Positions 26,841 through 35,696 of a DNA stretch of 64,000 nt are shown here, piece after piece. The stretch covers positions 1-64,000 of the forward strand of contig JBKBRB010000004.1 in NCBI GenBank assembly GCA_046292465.1, written 5' to 3'. A program made the position numbers and the translations under genes. The notes under the pieces are model-generated. The model searched no databases and was not told the DNA's origin. It saw only the letters and a list, made by a program, of their open reading frames with translations. The stretch comes from JANWWM01 sp046292465 (lineage in GTDB: Bacteria > Bacteroidota > Chlorobiia > Chlorobiales > Thermochlorobacteraceae). The first letter of the stretch is position 1, and each line of letters opens with the position of its first letter.

Positions 26841-28646
26841 CTATCGTGTTACTTGGAAAATCAAAACACCCAAAGTTACCAATGTCGTAAAGAGCGAAAT
26901 CACGGGCGCATATTCAGAAACGCTTTGCGCAAATGTCTTCCGCACTTTTTTCGGCGCGATAATCCAATCGCCCGATTCAATTTCCGTCTCGCTCGGCGTT
27001 TTCCATTCGTCGCCATTGGCTTTGAGCACTTTCACATCGCCAGTCGACTCTTTGGTTTGTCCGCCAACCGCGTTCAGATAATCTCCAACCTTCCAACCTT
27101 TGACATACTTCACATATCCGGGACGCTGAACTTGCCCAAACACATAGACCGTTTGCTCGTCTTTTGGAATCAAAATCACGTCGCCATCTTTAAGCAGAAG
27201 GTCTTTTGAACTTCCTGGTTCAAATACTTCCTTAAAGTTCACAGACACATAGTTTCGCCGCGCACTGTAATCAACATCAAAGGTTTCGGCTTCTTCAGGA
27301 TTCAAATTGCTACCACGAAGAAGACGCGCACGCTCGAAACCTGGGTCAGTAATTTCAATTGGCTCTTTTGCGTTTGGGTCTTCAGGGCGTGGCTTGCGAT
27401 AAATTCTCGCACTGGTTATTAAGGCTTTTTCTGTGAAACCACCCGCCAATTTTATGATTTCTTTCAAGGTTGTTTTGCCTTCTTCAATGGCAAAGTATCC
27501 GGGGAATTTCACTTCGCCTTTGAGCGTCACGTTGCCGATTCGTGGCGCATTTTTTTCAGGCACTTGGATTCTGTCGTTTGGCAGTAGAGGAATATCTTGG
27601 GCGCGTCCTTCTAAAATTTCCCTCACATTGATGCGCTGTGTTTGAAACCCTGACATAGTTTTGCGAACCAGTTGAACATTTTCCAAATCGGCGTTTGGCG
27701 TTGCGCCATGGGCAATTTTGAAAAGCATTGTGAGGCTATCAAAAGGTGAATGCTCGTAGAGCGCGGGAATCTGAACCGCGCCGTAGATACCAACCTTTTC
27801 CACTTGCTCAACAGCAAGATTTGGAACACTAATCACATCGCCTTCTTGCAAAACAGGATTCATCGTTTTATCGCCTGCCATGAAAAATCGTATTAAATCA
27901 CACTCCAAAATTTCTCCATTTTTGCGATGCACCTTAATTCGCCGAAGTGATGGCTGAATTTGTGGCGCGTAGTTCGGATAAAGACGCACAGAAAGCCTAT
28001 CGCTGTTCAGTTTTTCTGTTTGAAGTGCTGGCGCAAGCGTGTTGTTTTCAATCGGCGGCGCGTTTGCAAGCAGAACCGCTTTATCGACTCGGTCAACCGA
28101 CGTCACGACATGCTTGCCCGGCGTGCGAATCGCACCTGTAACCGTTACCAAAAACGTGCGCGGACGCTGCAGCGTAATCGAAACCGAACTGCTTTTATAC
28201 TGCTTAGAAAGTTGCGACAAAAGTTCAAGCTTAACAGAAGCCAGTGTTTTCCCGCTTACCTCAATCGCCCCAACATTCGGAAGCGTGAGCGCGCCATCGG
28301 CAGAAACCGTCGCCCGAAATGTAATCGGCGTGAACGTAAAAATGCTAATTTCAATGACATCACCCGCACCCAACACATATTTCTCCGCGTCAATCGTCTC
28401 TTCTAATGGAATGTCTTGCATCGGCGCCGACATCTCCGATAACATCGAAGTTTTGTCTAAGAAGTTTTGCTCTTGTGAAAATGCCGAAAAATAATTTTTG
28501 AGCAATGATGAACGGCTTTCGCCCGTCGCTTGTGAAGCAGAGGTTTGGTCGCGAAACTGTTGAAGCGCGTCTTGACCCCATGCGTTAAGCGGCAAAAACA
28601 TGAAAACAGCAATCAAGCCACGCTTGATGAACAAAGGAATTGACAT
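26841..28646 (-). CDS. Wza-like polysaccharide export protein (SLBB domains)
   Basis: 601 aa from the ATG at 28646; a TTG at 28664 is a weaker start. A signal peptide (ending NAWGQ) is followed by the Poly_export domain (about 85-175: YVLGAGDVIEISIFTFTPITFRATVSADGALTLPNVG). At least three SLBB domains follow (for example GNVTLKGEVKFPGYFAIEEGKTTLKEIIKLAGG and YVFGQVQRPGYVKYVKGW). A hydrophobic C-terminal helix (VISLFTTLVTLGVLIFQV) could be the outer-membrane helix. It is the first gene of the EPS transcript. Confidence 0.9.
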   Translation of the reverse strand: MSIPLFIKRGLIAVFMFLPLNAWGQDALQQFRDQTSASQATGESRSSLLKNYFSAFSQEQNFLDKTSMLSEMSAPMQDIPLEETIDAEKYVLGAGDVIEISIFTFTPITFRATVSADGALTLPNVGAIEVSGKTLASVKLELLSQLSKQYKSSSVSITLQRPRTFLVTVTGAIRTPGKHVVTSVDRVDKAVLLANAPPIENNTLAPALQTEKLNSDRLSVRLYPNYAPQIQPSLRRIKVHRKNGEILECDLIRFFMAGDKTMNPVLQEGDVISVPNLAVEQVEKVGIYGAVQIPALYEHSPFDSLTMLFKIAHGATPNADLENVQLVRKTMSGFQTQRINVREILEGRAQDIPLLPNDRIQVPEKNAPRIGNVTLKGEVKFPGYFAIEEGKTTLKEIIKLAGGFTEKALITSARIYRKPRPEDPNAKEPIEITDPGFERARLLRGSNLNPEEAETFDVDYSARRNYVSVNFKEVFEPGSSKDLLLKDGDVILIPKDEQTVYVFGQVQRPGYVKYVKGWKVGDYLNAVGGQTKESTGDVKVLKANGDEWKTPSETEIESGDWIIAPKKVRKTFAQSVSEYAPVISLFTTLVTLGVLIFQVTR

Positions 28647-28734
28647 TCGCAAAGTTTGATTCAAAAATAGAGGGCGAAGATACAGAACGCCAGCATTTCG
28701 TCCAATGAATGTTTATAGGAACAACAACGCAAGT

Positions 28735-28830
28735 TCGTGGATGCTTCGCCTCGCTCAGAATAACCGCTGGCGTCATTCTTCCGAACGGTCTTCTTTTGTC
28801 ATTCCGAACGAAGTGAGAAATCCATATCAA
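28735..28830. repeat. Degenerate intergenic inverted repeat
   Basis: Two arms of the same family face opposite ways: on the minus strand TTCTGAGCGAGGCGAAGCATCC (28739-28760) and on the plus strand GTCATTCCGAACGAAGTGAG continuing to AATCCATAT (28799-28826). They share the CATTSYGARCGAAGYGAGGAATCC pattern seen at three other places in the window. No ORF is supported in this gap. Confidence 0.6.
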
Positions 28831-28837
28831 GAATGAA

Positions 28838-28881
28838 GAAAAGCGAAGTCTCTGAACTGCACCAGAGGTCTTCGCTTTTTA
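28838..28881 (-). terminator. Rho-independent terminator after the small barrel gene
   Basis: AAAAGCGAAG pairs with CTTCGCTTTT, and inside it CTCTG pairs with CAGAG, giving a long two-part stem with a short loop. On the minus strand it lies 17 nt past the stop of the 29467-28898 gene and is followed by a T-rich run. Confidence 0.75.
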
Positions 28882-28897
28882 TTTTGAGCGCGAAAAA

Positions 28898-29467
28898 TTA
28901 GAAGTAGAAGTTGAAGCCTGCGGTAATTTCACTGGTTGCGCTATTAGTCAGAGCGAATCCTGCTACAACGGCAAATCGGGTAGTTCTCGAGAGACCGATA
29001 TCGACGCCTGCGAAGAAGTTCAACGGCGTTGCGCTTGCGCCGCTCTCCATGACGTAGTCGCCGTCAATGCCTGTGATAAATCCAATGCCACCGAGATTGA
29101 AGTCTAAAATTCCGCCGAAGTCCAAGCCACTGCCAATGCCGCCGGCATGTCCGCCGAAGTAGGCGTCAAAGCCGATGCTACGATTAGCGAAAAGTGTCAT
29201 GCGAAGGTCGCCACCGAAGTAGGGGTCGTAAGGATTTTGTCCGAAGCCGATGTGTCCGTTTAGCGCAATGCCGTTGCGCAAACCGTAGGCGATGGTGGCG
29301 TGCCCTAAGAATGTGTCGTTGGCAAAGAGCAATCCGCCGCGTGCGGCAATGGCGACCGAGCCTTGACGCGGCAGGTAGCGCATAAATGGCGATGGGTTTC
29401 CCGCAAGCAGTGGCTCTGAAAAGAGCGCGAGAAAAAGTAAGGCGATGAAGAGGCGTCGTTTTGTCAT
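28898..29467 (-). CDS. Small outer-membrane beta-barrel-like protein, function unknown
   Basis: 189 aa with an N-terminal signal peptide (MTKRRLFIALLFLALFSEPLLA). The mature part is glycine- and aromatic-rich with alternating strands (GSVAIAARGGLLFA, NGIALNGHIGFGQ, GIGFITGIDG) and ends in FNFYF, a terminal aromatic typical of outer-membrane barrels. No family was recognised by name. It stands alone between the EPS cluster and the TRAP operon. Confidence 0.65.
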   Translation of the reverse strand: MTKRRLFIALLFLALFSEPLLAGNPSPFMRYLPRQGSVAIAARGGLLFANDTFLGHATIAYGLRNGIALNGHIGFGQNPYDPYFGGDLRMTLFANRSIGFDAYFGGHAGGIGSGLDFGGILDFNLGGIGFITGIDGDYVMESGASATPLNFFAGVDIGLSRTTRFAVVAGFALTNSATSEITAGFNFYF

Positions 29468-29544
29468 GCGCTTAATGTTTTGTTGTTGAGTGTCAGCAGT
29501 TTGGCAAGATACATAAAAACCTCACTCCGTGATGTAAACAAATC

Positions 29545-30867
29545 CTAACGCCTTGTCTCGACTGAAATCAACGACAGTATTTCGGGAAAGAAGAGCAACA
29601 AGAATGTGATTAGCAGTTGAAGCGCGATAAATGGCACAACGCCTCGATAAACATCGCCCGTTGAAATTTCAGGCGGCGCAACGCCTTTGAGGTAAAAGAG
29701 CGTGAAGCCAAATGGCGGCGTCAGAAACGACGTTTGCAAACACACGGTAATCAAAATGCCGACCCAAATCAAGTTCACATTATACTTTACCAGCAGCGGC
29801 GTAATAACAGGCACGAAGATGAAAATGATTTCAATGAAGTCGATAAACGCGCCCGCAATGAAAATTCCGATGAGCACAAAGGCTAAAAAGAGTTGGGGAC
29901 TTAGTTTTGTGCGTTCTAACAGATGCACGAGCACATCGTCGCCGCCGATGCCTCTGAACACCAAGCCGAATGCCGTTGCGCCAACCAAAATGATGAACAC
30001 CATCGTGGTTAAGAACGTCGTTTCTTTGCAAACATCGACGAGCACATTCCACGTTAATTTTTTCTCGATTGCCGTGAGCACCGTAGCAACAAACGCACCG
30101 ACGGCGGCGGCTTCGGTCGGCGTGGCAAGTCCCGTGTAGATAGACCCCAAAACAGCCAGAACTAAAACTGCGGGCAAGACAAACGCACGTATGATACGCC
30201 CCAGTGCACCCTCGCGCCAAAATGTTGCCAGTTCATCGGCATGAATCGGCGGGGCTTGTTCAGGCTTAATGAGGGCGACAGCATAAATGTAAATCAAATA
30301 TGCCGCCACTAAAAGCACGCTCGGCACAATTGCAGCAGCAAACATATCGCCGACCGAGACATTCATCACGCTTGCGAGCAACACCATCACCACGCTTGGC
30401 GGGACAAGTTGACCTAATGTGCCTGCGGCGGCAATCGTGCCAGTTGAAAGCGACTTACTGAATCCGCGCCGAAGCATCGTCGGCAAACTGAGCAATCCCA
30501 TTGTTGTAACGGTTGCCCCGACAACCCCCGTTGTCGCACCGAGCAACGCACCCACCACAACAACCGAAAGTGCTAAACCTCCTTTCAAGCGTCCAAGCAA
30601 AAGCGACATCGTATCGAGCAATCGCTCTGCAATGCCCGACTTTTCCAACATCGTGCCCATAAAAACAAACAGCGGAACAGCAATCAGCACATAGTTCGTC
30701 ATAATGCCGAAAACACGCATCGGCAACAAGTTGAAAAACTCAAAGCCGAAAACGAAATAGCCAAAGACAATCGATAAGCCGCCCAACGTAAAGGCAACAG
30801 GGAAGCCCAAGAGTAGCAAGGCAATCAAACACAGGAAAAGTAATCCTGTCAGCAGTTCAGGCGACAT
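29545..30867 (-). CDS. dctM: TRAP transporter large permease subunit (DctM)
   Basis: 440 aa with about 12 hydrophobic helices. It begins SPELLTGLLFLCLIALLLLGFPVAFTLGG, the usual DctM start, with GILIT and LTPPFGFTLFYLKG near the end. The start ATG at 30867 gives an 11-nt overlap with dctQ; a longer start at 30891 is possible. It forms the sodium-coupled membrane channel with DctQ, fed by the binding protein encoded upstream. Confidence 0.93.
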   Translation of the reverse strand: MSPELLTGLLFLCLIALLLLGFPVAFTLGGLSIVFGYFVFGFEFFNLLPMRVFGIMTNYVLIAVPLFVFMGTMLEKSGIAERLLDTMSLLLGRLKGGLALSVVVVGALLGATTGVVGATVTTMGLLSLPTMLRRGFSKSLSTGTIAAAGTLGQLVPPSVVMVLLASVMNVSVGDMFAAAIVPSVLLVAAYLIYIYAVALIKPEQAPPIHADELATFWREGALGRIIRAFVLPAVLVLAVLGSIYTGLATPTEAAAVGAFVATVLTAIEKKLTWNVLVDVCKETTFLTTMVFIILVGATAFGLVFRGIGGDDVLVHLLERTKLSPQLFLAFVLIGIFIAGAFIDFIEIIFIFVPVITPLLVKYNVNLIWVGILITVCLQTSFLTPPFGFTLFYLKGVAPPEISTGDVYRGVVPFIALQLLITFLLLFFPEILSLISVETRR

Positions 30868-31378
30868 TTTCGGCGCGCTCCTTTCCTTCAATCAAAAAGA
30901 GAATCTTTTCCAACAGCATCGCCACACCTTGTAGCAAGAGCAACCCTGCTCCAAGCACAATAGAGGATTTCACAATCCACCGAAACGGCAAGCCACCTGT
31001 ATCGGGCGAGGCTTCCATGCTTTCAAAGGCAACCTTCGTATATGGAAACGCTGTCAGAATGATGACAATGCAAAACGGCATAAGCAGAAGTAAAACGCCA
31101 ATAATGTCAATGATGGCTCGAACGCGCGGACTGGCTTTGGAATAAAGAATATCGACGCGCACATGCTTTTCATGCCGCAACGCCCACCCCGCACTCATCA
31201 AAAAGATGAACGAGAATAAATGCCACTCCAATTCATAAAAAGCCGTGCTCGATTGCTTGAAGATGTAGCGCACTGTTACATCAATGCAAATCAGCACCAC
31301 TAAAAACACATTCAACGCCGAGACGATTTTACCCACACCCTCGTTGAGCGATGAAATCATTTGAATGATTGCTTTCAT
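30857..31378 (-). CDS. dctQ: TRAP transporter small permease subunit (DctQ)
   Basis: 173 aa with four hydrophobic helices. It contains the DctQ features ICIDVTVRYIF and ELEWHLFSFIFLMSAGWALRHEKHVRVDI. The open frame reaches upstream to 31483, but the family normally has a short N-terminus, so the ATG at 31378 is chosen. It is cotranscribed with dctM. Confidence 0.9.
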   Translation of the reverse strand: MKAIIQMISSLNEGVGKIVSALNVFLVVLICIDVTVRYIFKQSSTAFYELEWHLFSFIFLMSAGWALRHEKHVRVDILYSKASPRVRAIIDIIGVLLLLMPFCIVIILTAFPYTKVAFESMEASPDTGGLPFRWIVKSSIVLGAGLLLLQGVAMLLEKILFLIEGKERAENVA

Positions 31379-31460
31379 CTGTAATCGTTGTTTTTGGTTT
31401 CTAATATCGCTCCCCTTCTCTTTGTGTAGCAACCAAACATAAGCGCAAGCACTGATGTTT

Positions 31461-31532
31461 GTCATTGAGAATGAATAGGGCAAAACAAGGAATCCAATTT
31501 AGATGTGGATTCCTTGCTTCGCTCGCAATGAT
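31461..31532. repeat. Intergenic inverted repeat with perfect 11-bp core arms
   Basis: CAAGGAATCCA (31486-31496) and TGGATTCCTTG (31506-31516) are perfect reverse complements around 9 nt. The right side continues as CTTCGCTCGCAATGA, and the left side shows a decayed equivalent (GTCATTGAGA...). Both arms match the repeat family at 12856, 28735 and 52779. It lies between the TRAP binding-protein gene and dctQ, inside what is probably one transcript. Confidence 0.65.
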
Positions 31533-31565
31533 GAATCTTGAAAGTTCTTCAAGTGCGTTCCATTT

Positions 31566-32666
31566 TCATTCCAAATAGGGGCGCATGGCGTCTTCCGACT
31601 TCTTGTTCCACTCTAAGATGTTTTTCTTGAACGCCATGATGCTTTCGTAGGTCTTTTTGGCTTGTGGGTCTTTGGCAGTTTCTTCTTCGGCGACTTCTTT
31701 GGCGAGTTTTTTGAGTTCCATCAGCACTTCTTTTGGAAACTCTTTGAGTTGCACTTTTTCTTCGTTGATAAGTTTTTGCAAGTAGGTGTTGTTTTGTGCT
31801 TCAAACTGTGAGAGAATCCAAATGTTCGTGCGTGCCGCCGCCGTTTGCACGATTTCTTGTAAATCTTTTGGTAAGGATTCGAAGGCTTTTTTGTTGACAA
31901 GGAGTTCAAAGGCAGTGCCGGGTTCATGCCAACCGGGATAGTAGTAGTATTTAGCGACTTTATGCAAGCCGAGTTTGTAGTCGTGATAAGGTCCAATCCA
32001 TTCGGTTGCGTCGATAACGCCGCGCTCGAGGCTGGTGTAAATTTCAGGTGCGGCAAGCGTAACCGCAGAGCCGCCTGCTTTGGTAATCACTTTTCCGCCC
32101 CAGCCCGGAATGCGCATTTTCAAGCCTTTCAAATCATTGACGGATTTAATCTCTTTGTTGAACCAGCCGCCCATTTGCACGCCTGTGTTTCCACAGAGAA
32201 ATGGAATAACGCCTTGTGGCGCGTAGGCTTCTTCCCAAAGTTCTTTTCCGCCGCCGCCGTAATACCATGCATTAAACTGTTGCGCGTTCAAGCCAAAGGG
32301 GAACGAAGCGAACAGCGGCGACGCGGGGACTTTTCCGCTCCAATAATATGCCGCGCTGTGTCCCATTTCAGCCGTGCCTGCACTCACCGCGTTGAAGACT
32401 TCCAAGCCGGGCACAAGTTCGTTTGCGCCATAGACCTTGATGCGAAGCCGACCATTCGACGCGCTATCAACCCACTGCGCGAACATTTCTACGCCTTCTC
32501 CCAAAACAGGAAACTTCGGCGCCCACGATGTAACTAATTTCCAATTATAAGTTTTGCTTGCCGCAGTGTTTGTTGCACTTTGCTTTGAATCGCCGCCACA
32601 TGCGGAAACGAGAAGAAGGATTGCACAAGATAGTGTTAGGACGGATAATGAAGATTTGCTTGTCAT
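31566..32666 (-). CDS. TRAP transporter solute-binding lipoprotein, TakP-like (2-oxoacid type)
   Basis: 366 aa with a lipoprotein signal (LLLVSAC lipobox, Cys23). The DctP fold is clear (YNWKLVTSWAPKFPVLGEGVEMFAQWV, LKGLKMRIPGWGGKV). The stretch RGVIDATEWIGPYHDYKLGLHKVAKYYYYPGWHEPG closely resembles the ligand site of TakP-type proteins that bind 2-oxoacids such as pyruvate. Substrate is inferred from that likeness and is not proven. The operon order is binding protein, dctQ, dctM, with a repeat element in the gap. Confidence 0.87.
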   Translation of the reverse strand: MTSKSSLSVLTLSCAILLLVSACGGDSKQSATNTAASKTYNWKLVTSWAPKFPVLGEGVEMFAQWVDSASNGRLRIKVYGANELVPGLEVFNAVSAGTAEMGHSAAYYWSGKVPASPLFASFPFGLNAQQFNAWYYGGGGKELWEEAYAPQGVIPFLCGNTGVQMGGWFNKEIKSVNDLKGLKMRIPGWGGKVITKAGGSAVTLAAPEIYTSLERGVIDATEWIGPYHDYKLGLHKVAKYYYYPGWHEPGTAFELLVNKKAFESLPKDLQEIVQTAAARTNIWILSQFEAQNNTYLQKLINEEKVQLKEFPKEVLMELKKLAKEVAEEETAKDPQAKKTYESIMAFKKNILEWNKKSEDAMRPYLE

Positions 32667-32747
32667 TGTTGATAGAAAGTTTGTGTTGGAAAGAAAACGA
32701 GCGAATATAAAAGAGTTTCTCTCAAAAATTGAAATCGCGTTATCACG

Positions 32748-33719
32748 ATGAACTTTTCACAACACGCGCTTGATGCGCTTTCGCGCTTGCGCACGCAATT
32801 CCTCAATGCACAAGAAGGATTAGCAGATTATTGGTCGTCAGAAGAATTGCTCGCGCTCTACGATGCCACCTTCGCTGAACGCATTGGTTGGAAGTGGAAC
32901 TTCGTGCTCAAAGACCTTGAAACACGGAATTGGACTTTGCCCAATGGCACGCTTGTCGATTGGGGGTGCGGCACTGGCATCGCTTCTCAAAAAATTCTGC
33001 AAAGCAACATCGCGCCTTCGCCTCGCATGGTCTCGCTCTTCGACCGTTCCACGCTTTCGGTTGACTTTGCCTCAAAAAAACTTATGCGGCTATTTGCGAA
33101 CATTTCCTTCACGCAGGGCGATTCACCCGACGCATCAAGCGTTTTAATTAGCCATGTCTTGAACGAACTTTCCAACGCCGAACTCTCGCGCTTGCTTGAG
33201 CGATTGAAACGCGCCACCAGCATCATTTGGGTTGAACCGAGTCAAAAGCAAATTGCCATGCGGTTGGTTGAAGTGCGCGAAGCCTTACGAAACGACTTTC
33301 ATATCGTCGCGCCGTGTGTGCATCAAGCCTCATGCGGCATGCTCGCGCCTGAAAATGCACGCCATTGGTGCCATCATGTGGCTTTGCCGCCACAAGAAGC
33401 CTTCACGGAATCGAAGTGGGCGAAGTTTGCTGACGCATTTAACATTGATTTAAGCGACCTTTCGCTCTCGTATCTCGTGCTTGATAAACGCCCAATCAAA
33501 CCGCTTGCCACAAACGTGAAACGTCTTGTTGGAAATGTTCGGCTCTACAAAGCCACTGCCTCCCTGCTCCTGTGCGATGAACAAGGCGTGCGCGACGTTG
33601 AACTCACCAAGCGCGACTTGCCCGACGTGTTCAAAGCCTTCAAGAAAGGGAAAATCGCCTCGCTCGCCGCCGTTGAAGTTGAAAGCGGTCGCATCAAGCA
33701 GTGGGACGCACCTATTTGA
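32748..33719 (+). CDS. Rsm22/METTL17-like methyltransferase family protein
   Basis: 323 aa. The SAM-binding motif is VDWGCGTG (about 70). The family pattern SVLISHVLNELSN follows, then a cysteine/histidine segment APCVHQASCGML...HWCHH (about 185-210) that matches the region where Rsm22/METTL17 proteins hold an iron-sulfur cluster. The bacterial function is not well defined; mitochondrial relatives act on the small ribosomal subunit. It is convergent with agmatine deiminase with an 8-nt overlap. Confidence 0.8.
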   Translation: MNFSQHALDALSRLRTQFLNAQEGLADYWSSEELLALYDATFAERIGWKWNFVLKDLETRNWTLPNGTLVDWGCGTGIASQKILQSNIAPSPRMVSLFDRSTLSVDFASKKLMRLFANISFTQGDSPDASSVLISHVLNELSNAELSRLLERLKRATSIIWVEPSQKQIAMRLVEVREALRNDFHIVAPCVHQASCGMLAPENARHWCHHVALPPQEAFTESKWAKFADAFNIDLSDLSLSYLVLDKRPIKPLATNVKRLVGNVRLYKATASLLLCDEQGVRDVELTKRDLPDVFKAFKKGKIASLAAVEVESGRIKQWDAPI

Positions 33720-34785
33720 TGTCGGCAATAGCGTCAAGCGAAGGCTCTTCGTGCGTTACGCAGTGAATCGCGCCAAGTCCCCAAATTAGGTCGGTGCAAT
33801 CAACGCCTTGCACGCGCCGCGTTGGAAAACACTTCTGCAAAATTTCTAACGCCTTGATGTCGTTGGCGCATCGGTAAGTTGGCACAAGCACGACATTGTT
33901 GGCGATGTAGAAATTCGCGTAACTCGCAGGAAGACGTTGGTCTTGTTCATAGACAGGCGACGGCATTGGAATGGTGATGATGTTGAACGGCTTGCCGTCT
34001 TGGTCGGTGAAGGTTTTCAGCCGCTCGTAATTTTCCATCAAGGGTTCATAGTTTTCGTCGCTCTTATCGTCCTCGATTGCGGTTACGATGGTGTCGGGGC
34101 TGACGAAACGCGTGATGTCGTCGATGTGTCCGTCGGTGTCGTCTCCGACAATGCCATCGCCGAGCCAAAGGATTTTTGTAACGCCGAGATAGTCTTTGAG
34201 GTAGGTTTCAATTTCGGCTTGTGTTAGGTGCGGATTGCGGTTCGGGTTCAACAGGCATGAGGTTGTGGTAAGCAAACAGCCTTTGCCATTGACATCAATC
34301 GAGCCGCCTTCCATAACAATGTTCGGATAAAAGACGGGCAGTTTTTTCCATTCGGCAATTCGCGTGGGAATGTCGTCGTCTAAATCAAACGGTGGATACT
34401 TTCCGCCCCAAGCATTGTAGCCCCAATCCACAATGGCTTTTTCAACCGTGTTGCCGTTGCGACGCAAAACGAACATTGGTCCATGGTCGCGGCACCATGC
34501 ATCGTTGGTTGGAAATTGGTGGTAGTGAATGTTCGGCACGGCGTCGCGAATAATGCCACTTTTGGCGACCATTTCGCGCACATCAAATTCCATTTTCTCG
34601 TCCAGCACATTCACATGCACCTCTTCGTGCGGCGCAAGAAATCGGAAGAATTCAATGAAGGTTTCCCAGATGGGTTCAAGCGGTTTATCGGGCCAAGTTT
34701 CAGGCTTATGTGGAAATGAAAACCATGTTGCTTCGTGATGCGCCCATTCAGGCGGCATGGCGTAGCCGAGTTCTTTTGGTGTCAT
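33712..34785 (-). CDS. aguA: Agmatine deiminase / peptidyl-arginine deiminase-type hydrolase
   Basis: 357 aa from the ATG at 34785 (MTPKELGYAMPPEWAHHEATW matches the family start). It has WCRDHGP, the EGGSIDVNG catalytic acid region, GHIDDITRF with the catalytic His, and Cys342 in GLGAIHC as nucleophile. It converts agmatine to N-carbamoylputrescine on the arginine-to-polyamine route. No N-carbamoylputrescine amidase (aguB) is nearby. Confidence 0.93.
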   Translation of the reverse strand: MTPKELGYAMPPEWAHHEATWFSFPHKPETWPDKPLEPIWETFIEFFRFLAPHEEVHVNVLDEKMEFDVREMVAKSGIIRDAVPNIHYHQFPTNDAWCRDHGPMFVLRRNGNTVEKAIVDWGYNAWGGKYPPFDLDDDIPTRIAEWKKLPVFYPNIVMEGGSIDVNGKGCLLTTTSCLLNPNRNPHLTQAEIETYLKDYLGVTKILWLGDGIVGDDTDGHIDDITRFVSPDTIVTAIEDDKSDENYEPLMENYERLKTFTDQDGKPFNIITIPMPSPVYEQDQRLPASYANFYIANNVVLVPTYRCANDIKALEILQKCFPTRRVQGVDCTDLIWGLGAIHCVTHEEPSLDAIADIK

Positions 34786-34834
34786 CGACGGTGAATGTTT
34801 GAAAGTGGGTGCAAAGTTAGGAAATGTTTGTCGC

Positions 34835-35608
34835 TCAAATAATCCCACTTGCCATTAAACATGCAATCAGCACCAGCATGGCGGCAACCGTGCGTTGAAC
34901 GGCTTGCATGGTTACTTTTCGCATTAATCTTGCGCCAATAAACGCTCCAACAAAAGCCGAAAGACAAGCGCAAACCAATAGGGTTGTATTTTCTTCGGCA
35001 ATCGCAGGGTTGAACCGATTCAGATAAACAGGCAGACGCGCCACATCAATCAAACACGCAATCACAATGCTTGTTGCAATGTAAGTTTCCTTTGTCAAAT
35101 CATATTTGAGCAAGAAGATGCTCCGCAACGCGCCCTGCTGTCCTGAAAGTCCGCCGAAAAATCCCGAAAGCAGACCGCCAAGCCACAAATCGCTCCGCTC
35201 AAATTTTAATCGCTTTTCCGACGCGCGCGATTCTAACCAAACAAACACCATCAGCAAGAGTGCAATCAAGAGTTTGAGCGGCGTAATGCTTGCCGTGCGA
35301 TTGAAAAAGGGATATTCAAAAATCGGCTCAATCGTTGAAATCGCGCCCAATAGCACAGCACCTAAAAACGAGGACACTACCGCCCCAAACCCAAACTTGA
35401 TGGCAATTTCCCTATCCGCAAACTTTCCGACCAAAAGCAATTTGAACAGATTGTTGAGCAAATGCACCACCGCCGTTAAAGTAATAGCGACATCAACCGA
35501 AAAGAACAGCGCAAAAAAAGGCATCAATAGTGTGCCCAGTCCAAACCCTGAAAACAGCGTCAGGAGCGAGGCAAGAAGCGACGCAATCATGATAATAATG
35601 AGTTCCAT
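34835..35608 (-). CDS. TSUP (TauE/SafE) family membrane permease
   Basis: 257 aa with about eight hydrophobic helices. The N-terminal half has LLTLFSGFGLGTLLMP and the second half GGLLSGFFGGLSGQQGALRS, the paired glycine-rich motifs of the TSUP family (sulfite, sulfonate or sulfur-compound export/uptake). It is divergent from the FtsX-type permease. A second TSUP gene lies at 41356. Substrate unknown. Confidence 0.85.
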   Translation of the reverse strand: MELIIIMIASLLASLLTLFSGFGLGTLLMPFFALFFSVDVAITLTAVVHLLNNLFKLLLVGKFADREIAIKFGFGAVVSSFLGAVLLGAISTIEPIFEYPFFNRTASITPLKLLIALLLMVFVWLESRASEKRLKFERSDLWLGGLLSGFFGGLSGQQGALRSIFLLKYDLTKETYIATSIVIACLIDVARLPVYLNRFNPAIAEENTTLLVCACLSAFVGAFIGARLMRKVTMQAVQRTVAAMLVLIACLMASGII

Positions 35609-35696
35609 TGTTCAGTGATAGCCTACACCCATTGGCATTGCCTTTTATGTGATTGTTAAAAGTCTTACGTTACACATCAAATTTTCAGACTGCATT

